Assembly: GCA_016748015.1 (NCBI GenBank)
Contig: JAAOMT010000556.1
Coordinates: 1 to 21,975 of the forward strand
DNA: 21,975 nucleotides
DNA from: Geosiphon pyriformis
Taxonomy: Eukaryota > Glomeromycota > Glomeromycetes > Archaeosporales > Geosiphonaceae
Reading direction: 5' to 3'
Part shown: positions 1-11,584 of the stretch, piece after piece
Layout: each line of letters starts with the position of its first letter
Numbering within the stretch: the stretch's first letter is position 1
Program-made: the position numbers and the translations under genes
The notes under the pieces: generated by a model
What the model was told of the DNA's origin: nothing
Seen by the model: the letters and a program-made list of their open reading frames with translations, nothing else
Database searches by the model: none

Positions 1-555
1 GATTCTTCAAGTTCTTCTGGATAATTCTATTTTAAGAAACAGTAAAGATGTTAGTTATTTAAATAATTTTCTACACAAATAAAGAGTAACAACATAAAAA
101 CCTATTTAACTTACCAGCTCGTGCATTTTTTCTTCCACGTCAGAGTGAAAGATATCACTTTCTGAAGCGATATCACTTGCATTTTCATCATCACTTTCTT
201 TTTCTTCTTTCTTTTGAAGTTCATCCATAAAACTTTCAACTTCTATTGTATTAAACCACTGATGCTGATCTTTTAATAGGGTTCTTAATTTATCAATGGC
301 CCTTTGTTGTACATTTGGTCGCTGCTGGTGGTGACGTTGTCTAGCATAGATCTGATCTTAGAGGATGCTCACATTATTAATAGATAAACCATTCTTGAAT
401 TCTATGCATTGCAAAATAGATAGAATTGACCATCCATTGTATTTGGTAGCATTGAGATATTCTTCAATAATAGAATCATACATTCTAAAAAGAAATAAGT
501 CATTCATTAAGTTGCTGTGTGTATAATAATAGACAAGACCAACTTGATAGAGAGA
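1..555 (-). CDS. Unrecognised gene, 3' portion only, with one in-frame TAA
   Basis: I do not recognise this protein. On the minus strand one frame stays open from 582 to 115 (156 codons) except for a TAA at 358-360; about ten stops would be expected by chance, so it is very probably coding. A clear intron follows at 114-27: donor GTAAGT, CTAAC branch site, acceptor AAAATAG, 88 bases. The frame resumes at 26-1 in phase 0 and leaves the window. The upstream part contains an aromatic/hydrophobic stretch with YNGWSILSILQ; the downstream part is rich in Gln and Arg (ARQRHHQQRPNVQQR), then strongly acidic (KKEEKESDDENASD), which suggests a soluble and perhaps nuclear protein, by composition only. 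The TAA could be a nonsense mutation, an assembly error, or lie in a 108-base intron (372-265, donor GTGAGC, acceptor GATCAG). The 5' limit is uncertain: the frame runs into tandem repeats beyond 555, and an acceptor-like CTTTTTAG near 490 offers another boundary. Confidence 0.6.
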
Positions 556-939
556 ATCAGCCTTTGGACATACATGCACCAAAGGGGATTCAGCAGATTG
601 CTTCCAACCATCTGACGCAGGAGCAAATGATCAAGACACCAGGAGGAAAACATGCCGAAATCAGCCTTTGGGCATGCACGCACGCACCAAAAGGGATCCA
701 GATTTTGCTTCCAACCATCTGACGCAGGAGCAAATGGCCAATATGCCAGTAGGATATCAGCCTTAGGGCACGCACCAAAGGGGATCCAGATGTTGCTTGA
801 CACTATCTGACGCAGAAGCAAAGGCCAATATGCCAATAGGAAAACATGCCGAAATCAGCCTTAGGGCACGCACCAAAGTGAATCCAGATGTTGCTTGACC
901 CTATCTGACGCAGGAGCAAATGGCCAATAAACGAGTAGG
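556..939. repeat. Imperfect tandem repeat, four units of 86-104 bp
   Basis: Four head-to-tail units each begin ATCAGCCTT and share the core words GCACCAAAG, TTGCTT and TATCTGACGCAG (CATCTGACGCAG in two units), followed by GAGCAAATGGCCAATATGCC or a variant. Units are 556-659 (104), 660-755 (96), 756-853 (98) and 854 to about 939 (86, truncated). Units 1 and 3 end with the same AGGAAAACATGCCGAA, while units 2 and 4 end differently, so an earlier two-unit duplication is possible. Unit lengths are not all multiples of three, so this is not a coding repeat, although short open frames run through it. GC content is well above the flanks. It could be a minisatellite or the repeat region of an unrecognised mobile element. 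Confidence 0.85.
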
Positions 940-1986
940 GTTGTGCTTTATTGGGATAGTAGTCACCTAGAAAAAGATTCTCTAGGAGACATTTTATTAA
1001 AAAAAACTTTTTATTGATGACATATTGATAACAAAGACACGAACACATTAACTGACAAATTTGGAGATCTCAGCCCCATTTGTCGATCAATTCTTATAGA
1101 TGAAAAAATCAAATCGCCTTCGAAGATCAAAGGCCTATATTTGAAAAGCATGAAATATCTAAACAGCTGAATTTTCGGTCTTTTTGATCAAAGGCCAATA
1201 TAGCGTCTTGATTTGGTTCCGTGTTCAACCTACTTTTTCAGTCGAATGCGAGGAAACGATTAAATTAGGCTTGACAAAAACAGCTCTTATTCGTTTAACT
1301 TTGAATTTAATGACTTTTTTAATTTAAACAAAAAATAGATTAGCAAAAAAATTTAAACCCAGAAACATGACTAACCTTTTTGGGCCTTATATATCACTTG
1401 CTGCATAATGATCATATCTTTATTTAGAAAATTTTAATTGCGATTATCTAACTAAAATACATGATGGTCATTGAATTAAGCGGACTTTTACGTTTCAATT
1501 AAGAAGGGGAACCTTGAATTTCACCGAAAATAGGAACAACAGTAAATTTTAAAGATCAATTAAGTTTAACCATTCCAGTTGAAAGGAACCGTTTCAAAAA
1601 AACAGATGAGGCACATATATATAGTTTTCTCTGAACCTAAAGGCAGAAAAGTTACAAATCCATAAGAGATCCTGAATTTTAGAGCATATTATGGCTTTTT
1701 ATATATCATTGGCTTGATTGTCGCATTTTGCTTTATAAAATCAAATTTTTGAAAGCAAAAATCTATGATGGAAAGTAATCGCCTGTATCAATAGGCGCAA
1801 TTCCATTTTTGGTCAAATTTTTAATTTTTTCCTTTACAGAAGACTCCAGATGTTTTAACTTTTTATTTAAATTTGATTAGGCTATGTTTTTTGCTGCGAA
1901 AGGATGTCCATAAAAAGTTTATATCATTTTTTAATTTCATATTTATTAAAATTATATGTTAAAATCAAATATTTTGTTAATCCACA
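940..1986. other. Intergenic, no gene seen
   Basis: About 1 kb of moderately AT-rich sequence without a convincing gene. An open stretch of about 49 codons without a start lies on the plus strand near 1020-1170 (contains DLSPICRSILIDEKIKS) and could be a relic. The phrase GATCAAAGGCC followed by TATAT or AATAT occurs twice, near 1124 and near 1188. Confidence 0.5.
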
Positions 1987-2262
1987 TTAATTGTTCACAG
2001 GTTTGTTGAATAGCGTGAAACGAATGGTGACATTTTCATGATTCACTTTGGAACTATGCATTGGATTATCTTCGAACATCCTAAAGTTGTTGACAAACTT
2101 CTTCATCCAAGAGTTTACAATTATTTCCAAAGTAACTATTTTATCAATTAATAGTAAGTGCAATTTACTCTTCATGTAACAAGAGTTTTGTTTCTTTAAA
2201 TGTGAATTCAACATAATTATGAAATACAATATTTTAATTTTTAAGTTGTAAAAATACATCAT
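1987..2262 (-). CDS. Weak ORF, possible 3' exon or gene remnant
   Basis: A 91-codon frame on the minus strand. Its N-terminal half lies in AT-desert sequence and reads as Lys/Ile/Leu-rich low complexity, but the last 50 or so codons (2150-1987) are nearer 33% GC and have ordinary amino-acid composition, with WMKKFVNNF and ENVTIRFTLFNKPVNN before a TAA stop. A possible acceptor (AAAATAG) lies close to where the composition changes, so the true exon may be only the last part. I recognise no family. It sits exactly at the edge of the desert and may be the tail of a gene lost to AT accumulation, or chance. Confidence 0.2.
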   Translation of the reverse strand: MMYFYNLKIKILYFIIMLNSHLKKQNSCYMKSKLHLLLIDKIVTLEIIVNSWMKKFVNNFRMFEDNPMHSSKVNHENVTIRFTLFNKPVNN

Positions 2263-5200
2263 TTATTATCTATAATTACATGGGAAAAAACATCATAATG
2301 AAATTAGCAGTTCAAAAACTGAATACATTATTGATTCAAGAGAAATATTCATTGTAGATAACAATAATTAAAGTAATTCTTGGAAATTAATAGGTTAACA
2401 ATATTAAAATATAAAGAATACATTTGTAAAAAATTAAAATATCATAATTTTTTATATTTTTATGTAGAAACCAAATCTAGAATCATAAATTTTTGGTATA
2501 TTATTACCATTAACCAATTTAAATAATTTTAATTTATTTACCACTTCTATTTAAATTTTTAAAATTAAATATAAAATTTTATTAAATTTTTTGTAAAATC
2601 TAATTGCATATTGAAATGCTTACTAGTAAAATATAAAAAAGCTTAAAATTTCCAAAAAATTTGTTATATTAATAAATATAAATAATAATATTGCAGATTT
2701 AATTTGCAAAAATATGTAACATAATTATTTTTAAGACATAATTTAAGGTAAATCTGTTTCTACTAAACATATGTTTTGATAATTAAAATTATGTTTAGTA
2801 AATAAAACAGTCAAGCTTGAATTCTTAACTTAAAAATTTAACAGTAATACTAAATTAATAAGACATAAAACCTCTTAAATTCAGCTTTTTCCAGTAATAA
2901 AAAGTTTTTTAATCAAAAATTTGATCACACTTATCAATAAATTAATTATTAAATGCCATATTAAATCCTTTCAAAGAATTAATTATATTATAATATAGTG
3001 AAATACCCAAAATATTTAACAAAAAAATGTTATTTGTCAAGCAAAATGCATAAACAGAAAATTTGTTAAAGTAATATTGTAACCCAAAAGTATTTTGATC
3101 ATTCTAGTTAAATAATTATTAACTGAACTGATTTTTAACCTAACAAAAAATTGCAATAAATTTTTAAAGGTCTAATTTACAACTTTTAAATCCAAAAAAT
3201 AATAATTAAATAATCAGATAACAATATCTAAAGCATTTAAAAAGCCAATAATAATGCAATTTTACTCTTAACTTAAATTTGTTCAAAGAATTTTAAATTA
3301 TACAAAAAATAATAATATAAAGTCTTATTTAAAAAGTTTTTTAGAAGATTAGTCTTTAATTTTAAGTTCTTTTAAATTATTATATCTTATTTTCTATACA
3401 CATTTTTTAAAATAAAACTAAATTAAGATTACAATTGGTAATTTATTAATAAACAAAAAACATTGATAATGTGCTAGTTAATAAGAATAACTATAGTTTT
3501 GTTAATATTAATTATTAATTTTAAAAAAATTTACTTATAATATTAATATATTGAATAATAACATGATTATATCCAACTCAAATAATATTATTAACAAAAA
3601 TATTTGTGGTTAAATAAGATATAAGATCAATTTTATCTTTTATTTGACTAGTTTTGGCCATAAATTTGGTATTAATATAATAATCACAAAAATGTTTATG
3701 TTTTTTAATCTTATATAAAATAAAATCATAAAAAATCTGTTATAATAAAGAAAAAAAACTTCATTTTATTCCAAATTATTATGTATTTTATTGTTATTTA
3801 TAAACCCAAAATTAGTTATAATTCGGTTAATTCTATTATTATAAATGTTACCAAAAAACTTAACAAATCTTTTACATATTTTAATTTTTTGTAAATTATT
3901 TTTTAAGTAAAACCAACTAACTAAATCATATATTTTGAACATGTTTTACAAAACTAGTTACAATTTATAATTCTTTTCAAGATATTTTTCATAAATAAAC
4001 TTATAACAAAAATTTGTAAAAAAGTAAAAATGCCAAAAAGTTGTCATTTCAAAAAACCTTAAACTTATTACAGACAGCAAAAATATAATTAAAAAATATT
4101 TTTAACAATATTTTTGGTAGTTTTAATCAAAACAATTAAATAAATATTAAATAAAAATTTTTTTAATTAAACAAAAACAGATTTTAATATTAAACAAGAA
4201 TTTAACAAATTTAATTGTAAACTAATAATATATTTATTATAATATTTTCAAAATCTATTTAAAATATTAAACAAACTAGCAGTTTTGTTATTAGAAAAAT
4301 CTTTAATAATATTCAAAAGTTTATTTTATTTATTTTTATATATAATATTAACATAATAAAAAAAGATATACTAATATTATTAAAAATAATATATTCTTTG
4401 ATTTAATTTTTCATAATTAAATTAACAAATGATTTAATATTATTAGAATTTAAAATAAGCTTATTATTTATAATTAAGTAAATTAAAACTATTTTGTAAA
4501 AAAAATATTTTAAAATACTATAAATTATATAGCTTTTATTAATAATAAAGTTTTTTATGTATTTTTTAATTGTTATAATTATTTTATCTTATTTAATTTT
4601 GTGAAATTTACAAAACTTCTAAAGATAATAACTTTTTTTTGCTTTAAACAAAACTGATTTATTATATATTAAAATTTAAATTACAAAAGCTTTTAAAAGA
4701 TTTATAATTAATTACTTATATATAAAATAATTAAAGTTAAAATCTAAATATAAAACAAATAATTTGAAAATCTTAGAAATCAATAGCTTTAATTTATAAA
4801 AACATAATATATAAAAGTTTTTTATTAATAATAACTTATTATATTAAGAGTTAAAAAATACTTAATTAGTAATAAAACACATAATATTTTAAAATAATTT
4901 TATATAATATTTAAATTACCAACCAATTTTAATTTTTCAAAAGTATTTAAGATGATTATAGTTTAAAACAGAAAAATATTTTTAAATTTGATTTACTTTA
5001 AATTATTAATATTTCTAAACTTAAATATTCAATAATTTTTATTGGTTTGCTTATATAAAACAAAAAGCTATATATTCAAAAAACTATTCAAATTAACAAA
5101 AATTACTATAGTATTTTAATCTGTAAAAAAACTTCTATATATTAAAAATACTATAGATAAGTACAGTATTACTAAGAAAAAAAATACTAAAAAAAAATGA

Positions 5201-6300
5201 TTATTTTTTTAACATTATGCAAGTTTTTTTAAGTTAGAGTTTAAACAAATAAGTTATTAAAAAGAGAATTAAACAAACTTAAATCAGAATATTTTCTGAA
5301 ATTAATATTGTGCTTTGAATTATTTTTATTAAATCTATTATTTAAAATAATAGTATTATAATAAATTTATTATAATTATTTTTTGTTTACATTTATATTA
5401 TATAAGTTTATAAGTAAATAAATTAAATTTTTAAAAACATTAATTTTTAAAAAGTAATTATATATTAATATTAAGTTTTAACAATAAAATTTAATTTAAT
5501 ATTATATTATATGCTATTATTTTTTATAAAAATTTTGTTTATCTTTTTTTAATTATAAAAATATATTATTTATTAATTAAAATATTTATTTAATATTAAT
5601 TTATATTATTATTATTATTAAATTTTTGTTATTACTTATTTTTTTTATAATAAACTATATTATAAAAATTTTAAAGTTATATATTAATTAAAATAAAAAT
5701 AAAAAATTAGAAAGTAAAAAAAACAATTAAACATTAAAGAACTGTTTTTTAAGTTATAAATTAACATGTATTTATATTTAAAATTAATAAATAATAATTT
5801 ATTATATAATTTAATATGATGTTACCAGTTATATATTACTAATTTTGATATTATACGAGTAATTTAAATGTCTTATTAATTTAATAAAATATTTAAAATT
5901 ATATGTTTTTTTTTAAATTTTAAATTGTTTTAACATTTTCTATATAAATTATGTAATTATGTTAATCTGGTTTTCTGATTATAAAATAATTAATTAAAAT
6001 ATGTAAAATCTTTTTATTATGAAATTTTGTTTTTTTTTGGTTTTATTATAATAAAATATAAAAATTTGCTAGTTAATTTGCATTGTTACAAGAATAAAAT
6101 TTTTAGTTAATTTCTTTTTTAATATTAAAAATCCAAAAATTAATTTAATAAGTTATTTTACTGGTAATATACAAAACAAATTTTATAATTAAATAATTAA
6201 TAATATTTTAATAAATACTTCAAAAATATTTTTAGATTGTTTTGCCGACTTAAAAGTTAAGTAAGCTTTTAATTTACTTAATCAACCAAAATACAAGTGT
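2263..6300. other. Extreme AT-rich desert (about 4 kb)
   Basis: Continuous sequence at roughly 7-15% GC by hand counts of individual lines (for example 5461-5520 has 4 G+C in 60). It consists of A/T runs, TAATAA and ATTATT words and homopolymers. No frame above background and no RNA gene or tandem array was seen. The remaining cytosines are often followed by A, so a simple CpA-to-TpA mutation signature (RIP) is not obvious by eye. Confidence 0.85.
5106..5156. repeat. Short inverted repeat, 15-bp arms
   Basis: The arm CTATAGTATTTTAAT (5106-5120) is matched by its reverse complement with one extra A at 5141-5156, around a 20-base loop. It is a near-perfect potential hairpin, but in sequence this AT-rich such pairings arise easily by chance. 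Confidence 0.4.
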
Positions 6301-7143
6301 TAGTTACCTGAATATTAAATAAACTTACAGTTTTTTTGTGCTTTATATTTGTTTTATAACTTGATTTACAAACTTCAATAATAGAAGAACCTGCAAATTT
6401 TTTACTTGACTTCTTATTTTTCTATTACAGCACTTATTTTTTCTTTGTGGCTCAAGTTACAGATTTCTTATTATGCAACTTATTTTTTTCTTTGTATTTA
6501 AAATAAAAAAAAGTTTTCATACTTTTTTTCCTATATTTATTTAGTAACAGCTGTACTGTATCATATTTGTAATGCTTTTTTGTTTTAACAATAATCTTAA
6601 AAGATAAAAAGTCAATAATTAAATATATGAATTTCATTAGATTTTTATGTTTCTCTTGATGAGATTTCTAGGCTACACGAAATTAGAACGATTTTCTCAA
6701 GATAAATAATGGTATCTATTAGTTATTGAATCCCCAATAGATTATCTGTAATATATTATTATTAAAGTTATTATTAATTTCGAAAAATGCATACATCCAA
6801 AACATTGTTGGTATTTACAAGTTTAAAAAAATAAAAATTTCAATTGTTTAGTGAGACAATTTTTTTTTGTCAAACAATAGCTTTTTTCTTGCCCATTTTA
6901 TAACTCACAATTAAAAGTGAAAATAATTACATTTCAATTGAAAAGTCATCATTATTTAAGAAAATATTTCACATTTATAATAGTTTCCTATTTTTTATGA
7001 TCATTTTTAAAAAACTACATAATTTATTCAAACTTTAGTTTAATTAAAATAATGACACTATTATTGTGGAATTAAATGGTTTTAAACTTTAGAAAACCCT
7101 ATGTCTATAGAATTAACCAAATAAAACCAATTTAATTGATGCT
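6301..7143. other. Desert margin and 3' flank of the cytochrome gene
   Basis: GC rises gradually here. A 61-codon minus-strand frame at 6452-6637 is Lys/Phe/Tyr-rich low complexity and not credible. The last few hundred bases must hold the 3' untranslated region of the minus-strand cytochrome gene; I could not assign a polyadenylation site with confidence. Confidence 0.4.
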
Positions 7144-8109
7144 CTAAATCGGGCTCGTGCTAATTTTTTGGGGTACTTGCGATCTTACCTTTGCGATCTT
7201 AATTCTAGCGGCTAGAGCACACAATGTAATGAACACAATCAGATCCCATGCCCATAATTGATTAAATTCTGATTCCGGCCAACTATTTTGTGTTCCTCTT
7301 AATGCATTGATCCAAAGAAACGTTAAAATTACGTATCCAAAAGTTCGATGATATTTGTACAATTCTCTCGATTGAACAGCTTTGGCACCAGTTGAATGGG
7401 AGAAATAAACCATCAATGATGCTCCTAGCATGTGAGCAAGCAGAAGGGATATTATTATGAGGCCAAATATCGAGTGAGGTGTGGAGACTTTAGGTTTGCA
7501 AGAGGGAAATTATTTTTAAGATTCAATTGTCAATATTTTTAATAAGATCATTAAACAAAATATAATCTTTATCACTTACAATGTTTTTCTTTGTGCTTTA
7601 TTTTGGTATAAACTATAATAGAGAATCCAGCTGTGCATGTTAATAAACCAAGAAACTGGACAGCGCGATGAAATCTAAGCCCCTGAATTTTTTCTTCTTG
7701 CTTTGCAGTTCGTTGGAGTAACAAAATTCCTAAATTAAATTTCCCATACTGGTTTCAATTTTTTTGACGAAATAAAAATTCCATTCTGAGAGCAATCAAA
7801 AAATTCAAGAATCTTTTAAAAATCACCTTGAGTAAGCAAGAGCAAGGTGAGAGACATCAATAATGGATGCCACATAAAAAGGTCGAAATTTTTTGTCTTT
7901 AGTACCACATAGCATACCAAGGCTAAAAAAGCTAAACTGCCAGCCGTGGCAATCCAATAAAACACGAAAGCAACATTAAAAAATGCTGCCCCTGTTGGAG
8001 TGGAAAGTGGTAGATGCTCTCTATGGGACATCATTTTCGTATAGCCTTCATAGTTAAATGGTTTTTTTTCCTCCTCTTGACCTTCTGGATTTACTTTTAC
8101 GGTTACCAT
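7144..8109 (-). CDS. Cytochrome b561-domain membrane protein, CYB561D-like
   Basis: Three exons, 8109-7827, 7729-7580 and 7487-7144, join in frame to 258 residues ending in TAG. Introns are 97 and 92 bases with donors GTGATT and GTAAGT. The protein has about six membrane segments (roughly residues 45-70, 77-99, 115-136, 149-172, 191-208, 222-240). Four histidines occur where the family coordinates two b hemes: H81 in MWHPLLM, H115 in FHRAVQ, H149 in STPHSIFG and H191 in YHRTFGY. Cytochromes b561 move electrons across membranes, typically from ascorbate or a similar donor to ferric iron or monodehydroascorbate. The stand-alone domain, with no DOMON or other extracellular domain and a charged cytosolic N-terminus, fits the CYB561D1/D2-type group rather than the sugar-dehydrogenase or DOMON fusions. 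Donor and acceptor cannot be told from sequence. The ATG at 8109 is the first in its frame and suits the domain length. Confidence 0.88.
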
Positions 8110-9519
8110 TATTTTTTCTTGAATATAAACAAATGATTATAAAATTTTTTATTGCTTGAAAAATTTTAATGAATTTAAATTCTTTATCATAATTTACAAA
8201 ATGGAAATTCGTCACAAAAAAAAAAGGATGAAATCATTCGTTCCCTTTATCTTTGACAATAACATGAAATACCAGCAGCAAAGGATTAATTCCTGTGGGT
8301 AAATGTATCTTTAAATACATTAATTTATAAATTTTTTATATTCCTAATTGAATTATTATTCTGAGTAGTTTTGAAAAATATCAAAGCCTGGACACATTTG
8401 TGAAATCTAACCGAGTGAGATTCCCGATCATCGATAAATAGATAGCCAAATATTGGAATATATTGTTATGGTAATAGATTACTCTTTCAAAAATTATTTT
8501 AAATCTGGATAGGTAAAAATGACTAGTTTTTCGACATAGCCATGTGCTTAAATGTTTGTTAAATGTTTGTCTCACGCTAACTGAAATGGATTACGCCAAT
8601 GGTTGTAAAGCTATTTGAGGAAAATAAGATGAATAAGAACTGGGCGTGTTGAGGTATTATTATCATTATTATTATTATAAATTCAAAATTTTTAGGAATC
8701 TCTGTCCAAATGCAAACGGGGCAGTGGGATTTAGATTTTAAGATTTTATAGAAAGAAAACTAAATTTAGTTAGCTTTCTTTGGAAAATGGTACACTGTTT
8801 TTCGATGATTTTGTTTTTGGATCATTAAAAAAAATTTTATTATCCAAAAAATCGTTAGACTCCTTTAAAATAACCTACGTTTGGGATTTTTTCCCAGGAA
8901 TCATCGCTCAGTACATAAGTGCGATATGAAAAAATAACCAATTACAATAAATTTCAATCTTCAATATTCAAAAATAAATTTTTGCTTCATTCCTTTTTAC
9001 GTTGGATAAAGGAAGTTTTGATAGTTGTATTGGGGTGAGGATACGGTTAATAAAGCATATGATACTACATAATTAGTTAAGTTCGATATATGATTAAAGA
9101 GAATTTTTCTATAGAATTAAATGTAGAAATATCTAGAAAACTATTTGAAATACGGGTTATATTATCAGATTTGAATAATCTTATACCTGAAAAATCTTAA
9201 TTAAACTTGAAATAAACAGATTCTAATTTTAAATATTCTTTGACAAAATAAGATTCTCTACGAGATAATCTTCTTTCGGCATCAATATTTGTTTCCTAAC
9301 TTTTCAAATCCCTCATGGCAACGCCAAATGATTACAAAAATGGATGACTATTGTTGTTAATTTGAAGACGAATTTGCTTTTCAAAAATCTTTAAGTTTTA
9401 AAAACAAAGGCATTTTTCGACATGTTTAAAAGCTTTGACAGTAGTTGGTCATTATCAAAAATTCTTTGTTGAATAATAATGGCATTTATCATTTATCAAT
9501 CTCTCATAAAACAAATAAT
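8110..9519. other. Intergenic spacer upstream of the cytochrome gene
   Basis: Holds the promoter region of the minus-strand cytochrome gene at its left end; no clear TATA or CCAAT element could be fixed. An interrupted ATT/TAT microsatellite lies at about 8655-8679. The 64-codon minus-strand frame at 8381-8575 has no recognisable content. No RNA gene was seen. Confidence 0.45.
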
Positions 9520-9903
9520 TCAATATCTAATCTCTTTGGCGGGTCTAATTCGTATCTCGACTGAGTCAACCCATTGGGGAATTAGGGATTTTCACATTCT
9601 ACCGTTCTCGAGCCTTAATTGATTGAAAACTTCATGATGCGATAGTTTCGGAGGAAAACGGTTGTTCCTTGACGCTTTTGATTACAAGTCGTATTTTGAT
9701 ATTGCACTCTACAGCTTCCTTAAGGACCCCCATCTTAGCTGGGTGGTTTAAATATCGAGTTCTAAATGGTAGTCTTCAACCTGCAGATTTTGCTTTTAAC
9801 ATATAACCCTAATTTTTAGAGGATTATTTTCTTCGAGTAGCAGTCTTGATTGAGCATCATGATAATAATTCGATTTATCAATGAAATACTTCCAACGCTT
9901 CAT
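9520..9903 (-). pseudogene. GC-elevated patch, possible decayed gene
   Basis: Bases 9541-9780 contain 99 G+C in 240 (41%), clearly above the surroundings, yet no intact frame longer than about 40 codons exists. On the minus strand, one frame from an ATG at 9903 reads in protein-like segments (MKRWKYFIDKSNYYHDAQSR, then SKASRNNRFPPKLSHHEVF and KSLIPQWVDSVEIRIRPAKE) broken by five stops over 128 codons, ending at TGA 9522-9520. At this composition about eight stops are expected by chance, so the frame is suggestive only. A relic of a gene or mobile element, or a non-coding RNA gene, are alternatives. I recognise no family. Confidence 0.22.
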
Positions 9904-11510
9904 AATGTGTAAAGAAATCTTTTTGAAAAAAATATTTAGATTTTTAAAGCTAAAAATCCTGTTCCATGTATTCTACATCGAAAGCAAGAGCAATTAAAGT
10001 ATTTTAAAATTATAATCTTATTTTTTTCAGTCACTCTGTAATCATATTTAATAAATCTAAAGCTTGTGATTGCAAAAGTGAAAGTTGTGATTCGGTGCAG
10101 AGGCACACTTAATTAGTTAGGCTCATATTGAGGAGTAATTGAAATTTTTTTAAGTATTATTCCGTTTTAAGCTTCCCAACCTATCAAAAATTTCCAGTAT
10201 CACACATGTCATTATTTCAAAGCATCATCTCAGTTAGAATTTATACACAATAAATCATATTATAAATTTCACGGTGGGAGTCTAAAAATTTCAACACTAT
10301 TTCTCACATCTAAAAAATTTCTAACTCGGGCATGGAATGAATATTCATTAAGCCCTTCAAATATTTTAATTTTTTTATAACTTTTTCAGTGAGAAATTTT
10401 TATTAAGACTTTTTACAATTTTATTTATAGTATTAAATTATTGCTTCAAAATATCCATTTTTAACAAAAACTATATTTTACTATATTTAATCAGTAGCAT
10501 AAAGTTGATTTGAATCAATTATTCAAAATACTTTGGAAAAAATAATTAGCAAAAGTTATATATTTTATTTTTAGCTAAAAAAAAAGTTCATAATTATATT
10601 GTCAATAGATTTCAAAATGTCAATTATTATAAAAAATTAAGTAAAACCATCTTTAAAACTTGCAATTAACTTATTTAAGAAATTAATTTTTCTTATCATT
10701 GTAAAATCTAGGCTTAATATTCATTAAAACTAATTTTGATAAGAAATACTATTATTTTAAGTAAATGTGAAAAATTAAATTATTGTAAGTTTTAGATGAA
10801 TAAAACGTCATTGTTTGAATATTAAATAAAACATATTAAAATATGTTTTTAGTTTTTTTTGCATCAATTTAATTATTAAGACAATATTAAATTATTTTTT
10901 CATATAAAAGTTGTAAAATTTACTATTTTTTTGTTTTGTTATTATTTTTAATGTTGTAATTCTTTAAAAATATTTAATTAATCCAATAAATCACAGCATA
11001 AAAAATGATCTTGAAACAATTGATTTTTAAAATTTCTATTATGACATTTTTTCATTGTTGAAGCATTGAAATCTTGGTCTTATTATAATAATTAAATTAG
11101 GATTTTCTAAAAAAAATATATAAATTATTAACAAAGTTATGAATAAATATTGTGTAACTCTAAATAATTAATTTTTAATACCTTAATATGGTAAAAGTAT
11201 TGAATTTTATTTAAAATTCATAAGTATTAGTATTTTTATGTTTAAATTATTTCTCGAATAAATAAATTCTTAAATTTAATTCATTTTTCTGAGTTTGTAT
11301 TGTGATGTATAATGATTTAAATCTTTATATACACATTATTTTTAATAATTTTAATTTTTATACTATATTTAAGTTGTATTTTATTACTAATACAAAATTT
11401 TCGCTGAGATTATTTTTATTTATTTTTAAAATAATAGACATTTACCGTTGATCATTCTCAACATCTGAATTAGAATTGTTAAGCGGAAAATAATTTGCAT
11501 TAAGATACAA
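9904..11510. other. Intergenic, grading into the second AT desert
   Basis: Composition is ordinary until about 10300, then falls to desert levels. No gene, RNA gene or array was recognised. Short A/T homopolymers and ATTATT words dominate after 10400. Confidence 0.5.
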
Positions 11511-11532
11511 TTATTATTATTATTATTATTGC

Positions 11533-11565
<33 letters not shown>
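11511..11565. repeat. Compound microsatellite (TTA)n-(GTT)n
   Basis: About seven TTA/ATT units (11511-11530) change to a GCT and then eleven or so GTT units up to 11565. On the minus strand it reads as AAC and AAT codons, giving a poly-asparagine run inside a 61-codon frame (11426-11611) that has no other protein-like features. It lies directly before the orphan frame that follows. Confidence 0.9.
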
Positions 11566-11584
11566 GACTAATGAGGATGATTAG

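Noticed and set aside
358-360. TAA (and TAG/TGA elsewhere) recoded as glutamine, a ciliate-like code
   Set aside because: The three clear genes write glutamine as CAA/CAG throughout, have no internal stops in their exons, and two end in TAG at the expected family C-terminus.
364-384. A 16- or 21-base mini-intron around the TAA
   Set aside because: All other introns here are 70 bases or more; the 16-base version also breaks the frame.
507-836. Coding interpretation of the tandem repeat (109-codon minus-strand frame)
   Set aside because: Unit lengths of 104, 96, 98 and 86 do not keep frame, so the same peptide is not repeated; the open frame reflects the higher GC of the repeat.
556-939. CRISPR-like array
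   Set aside because: Whole units are repeated without unique spacers between short identical repeats, and the context is eukaryotic.
6452-6637. Minus-strand 61-codon frame
   Set aside because: Low-complexity Lys/Phe/Tyr translation of AT-rich sequence, with no motif.
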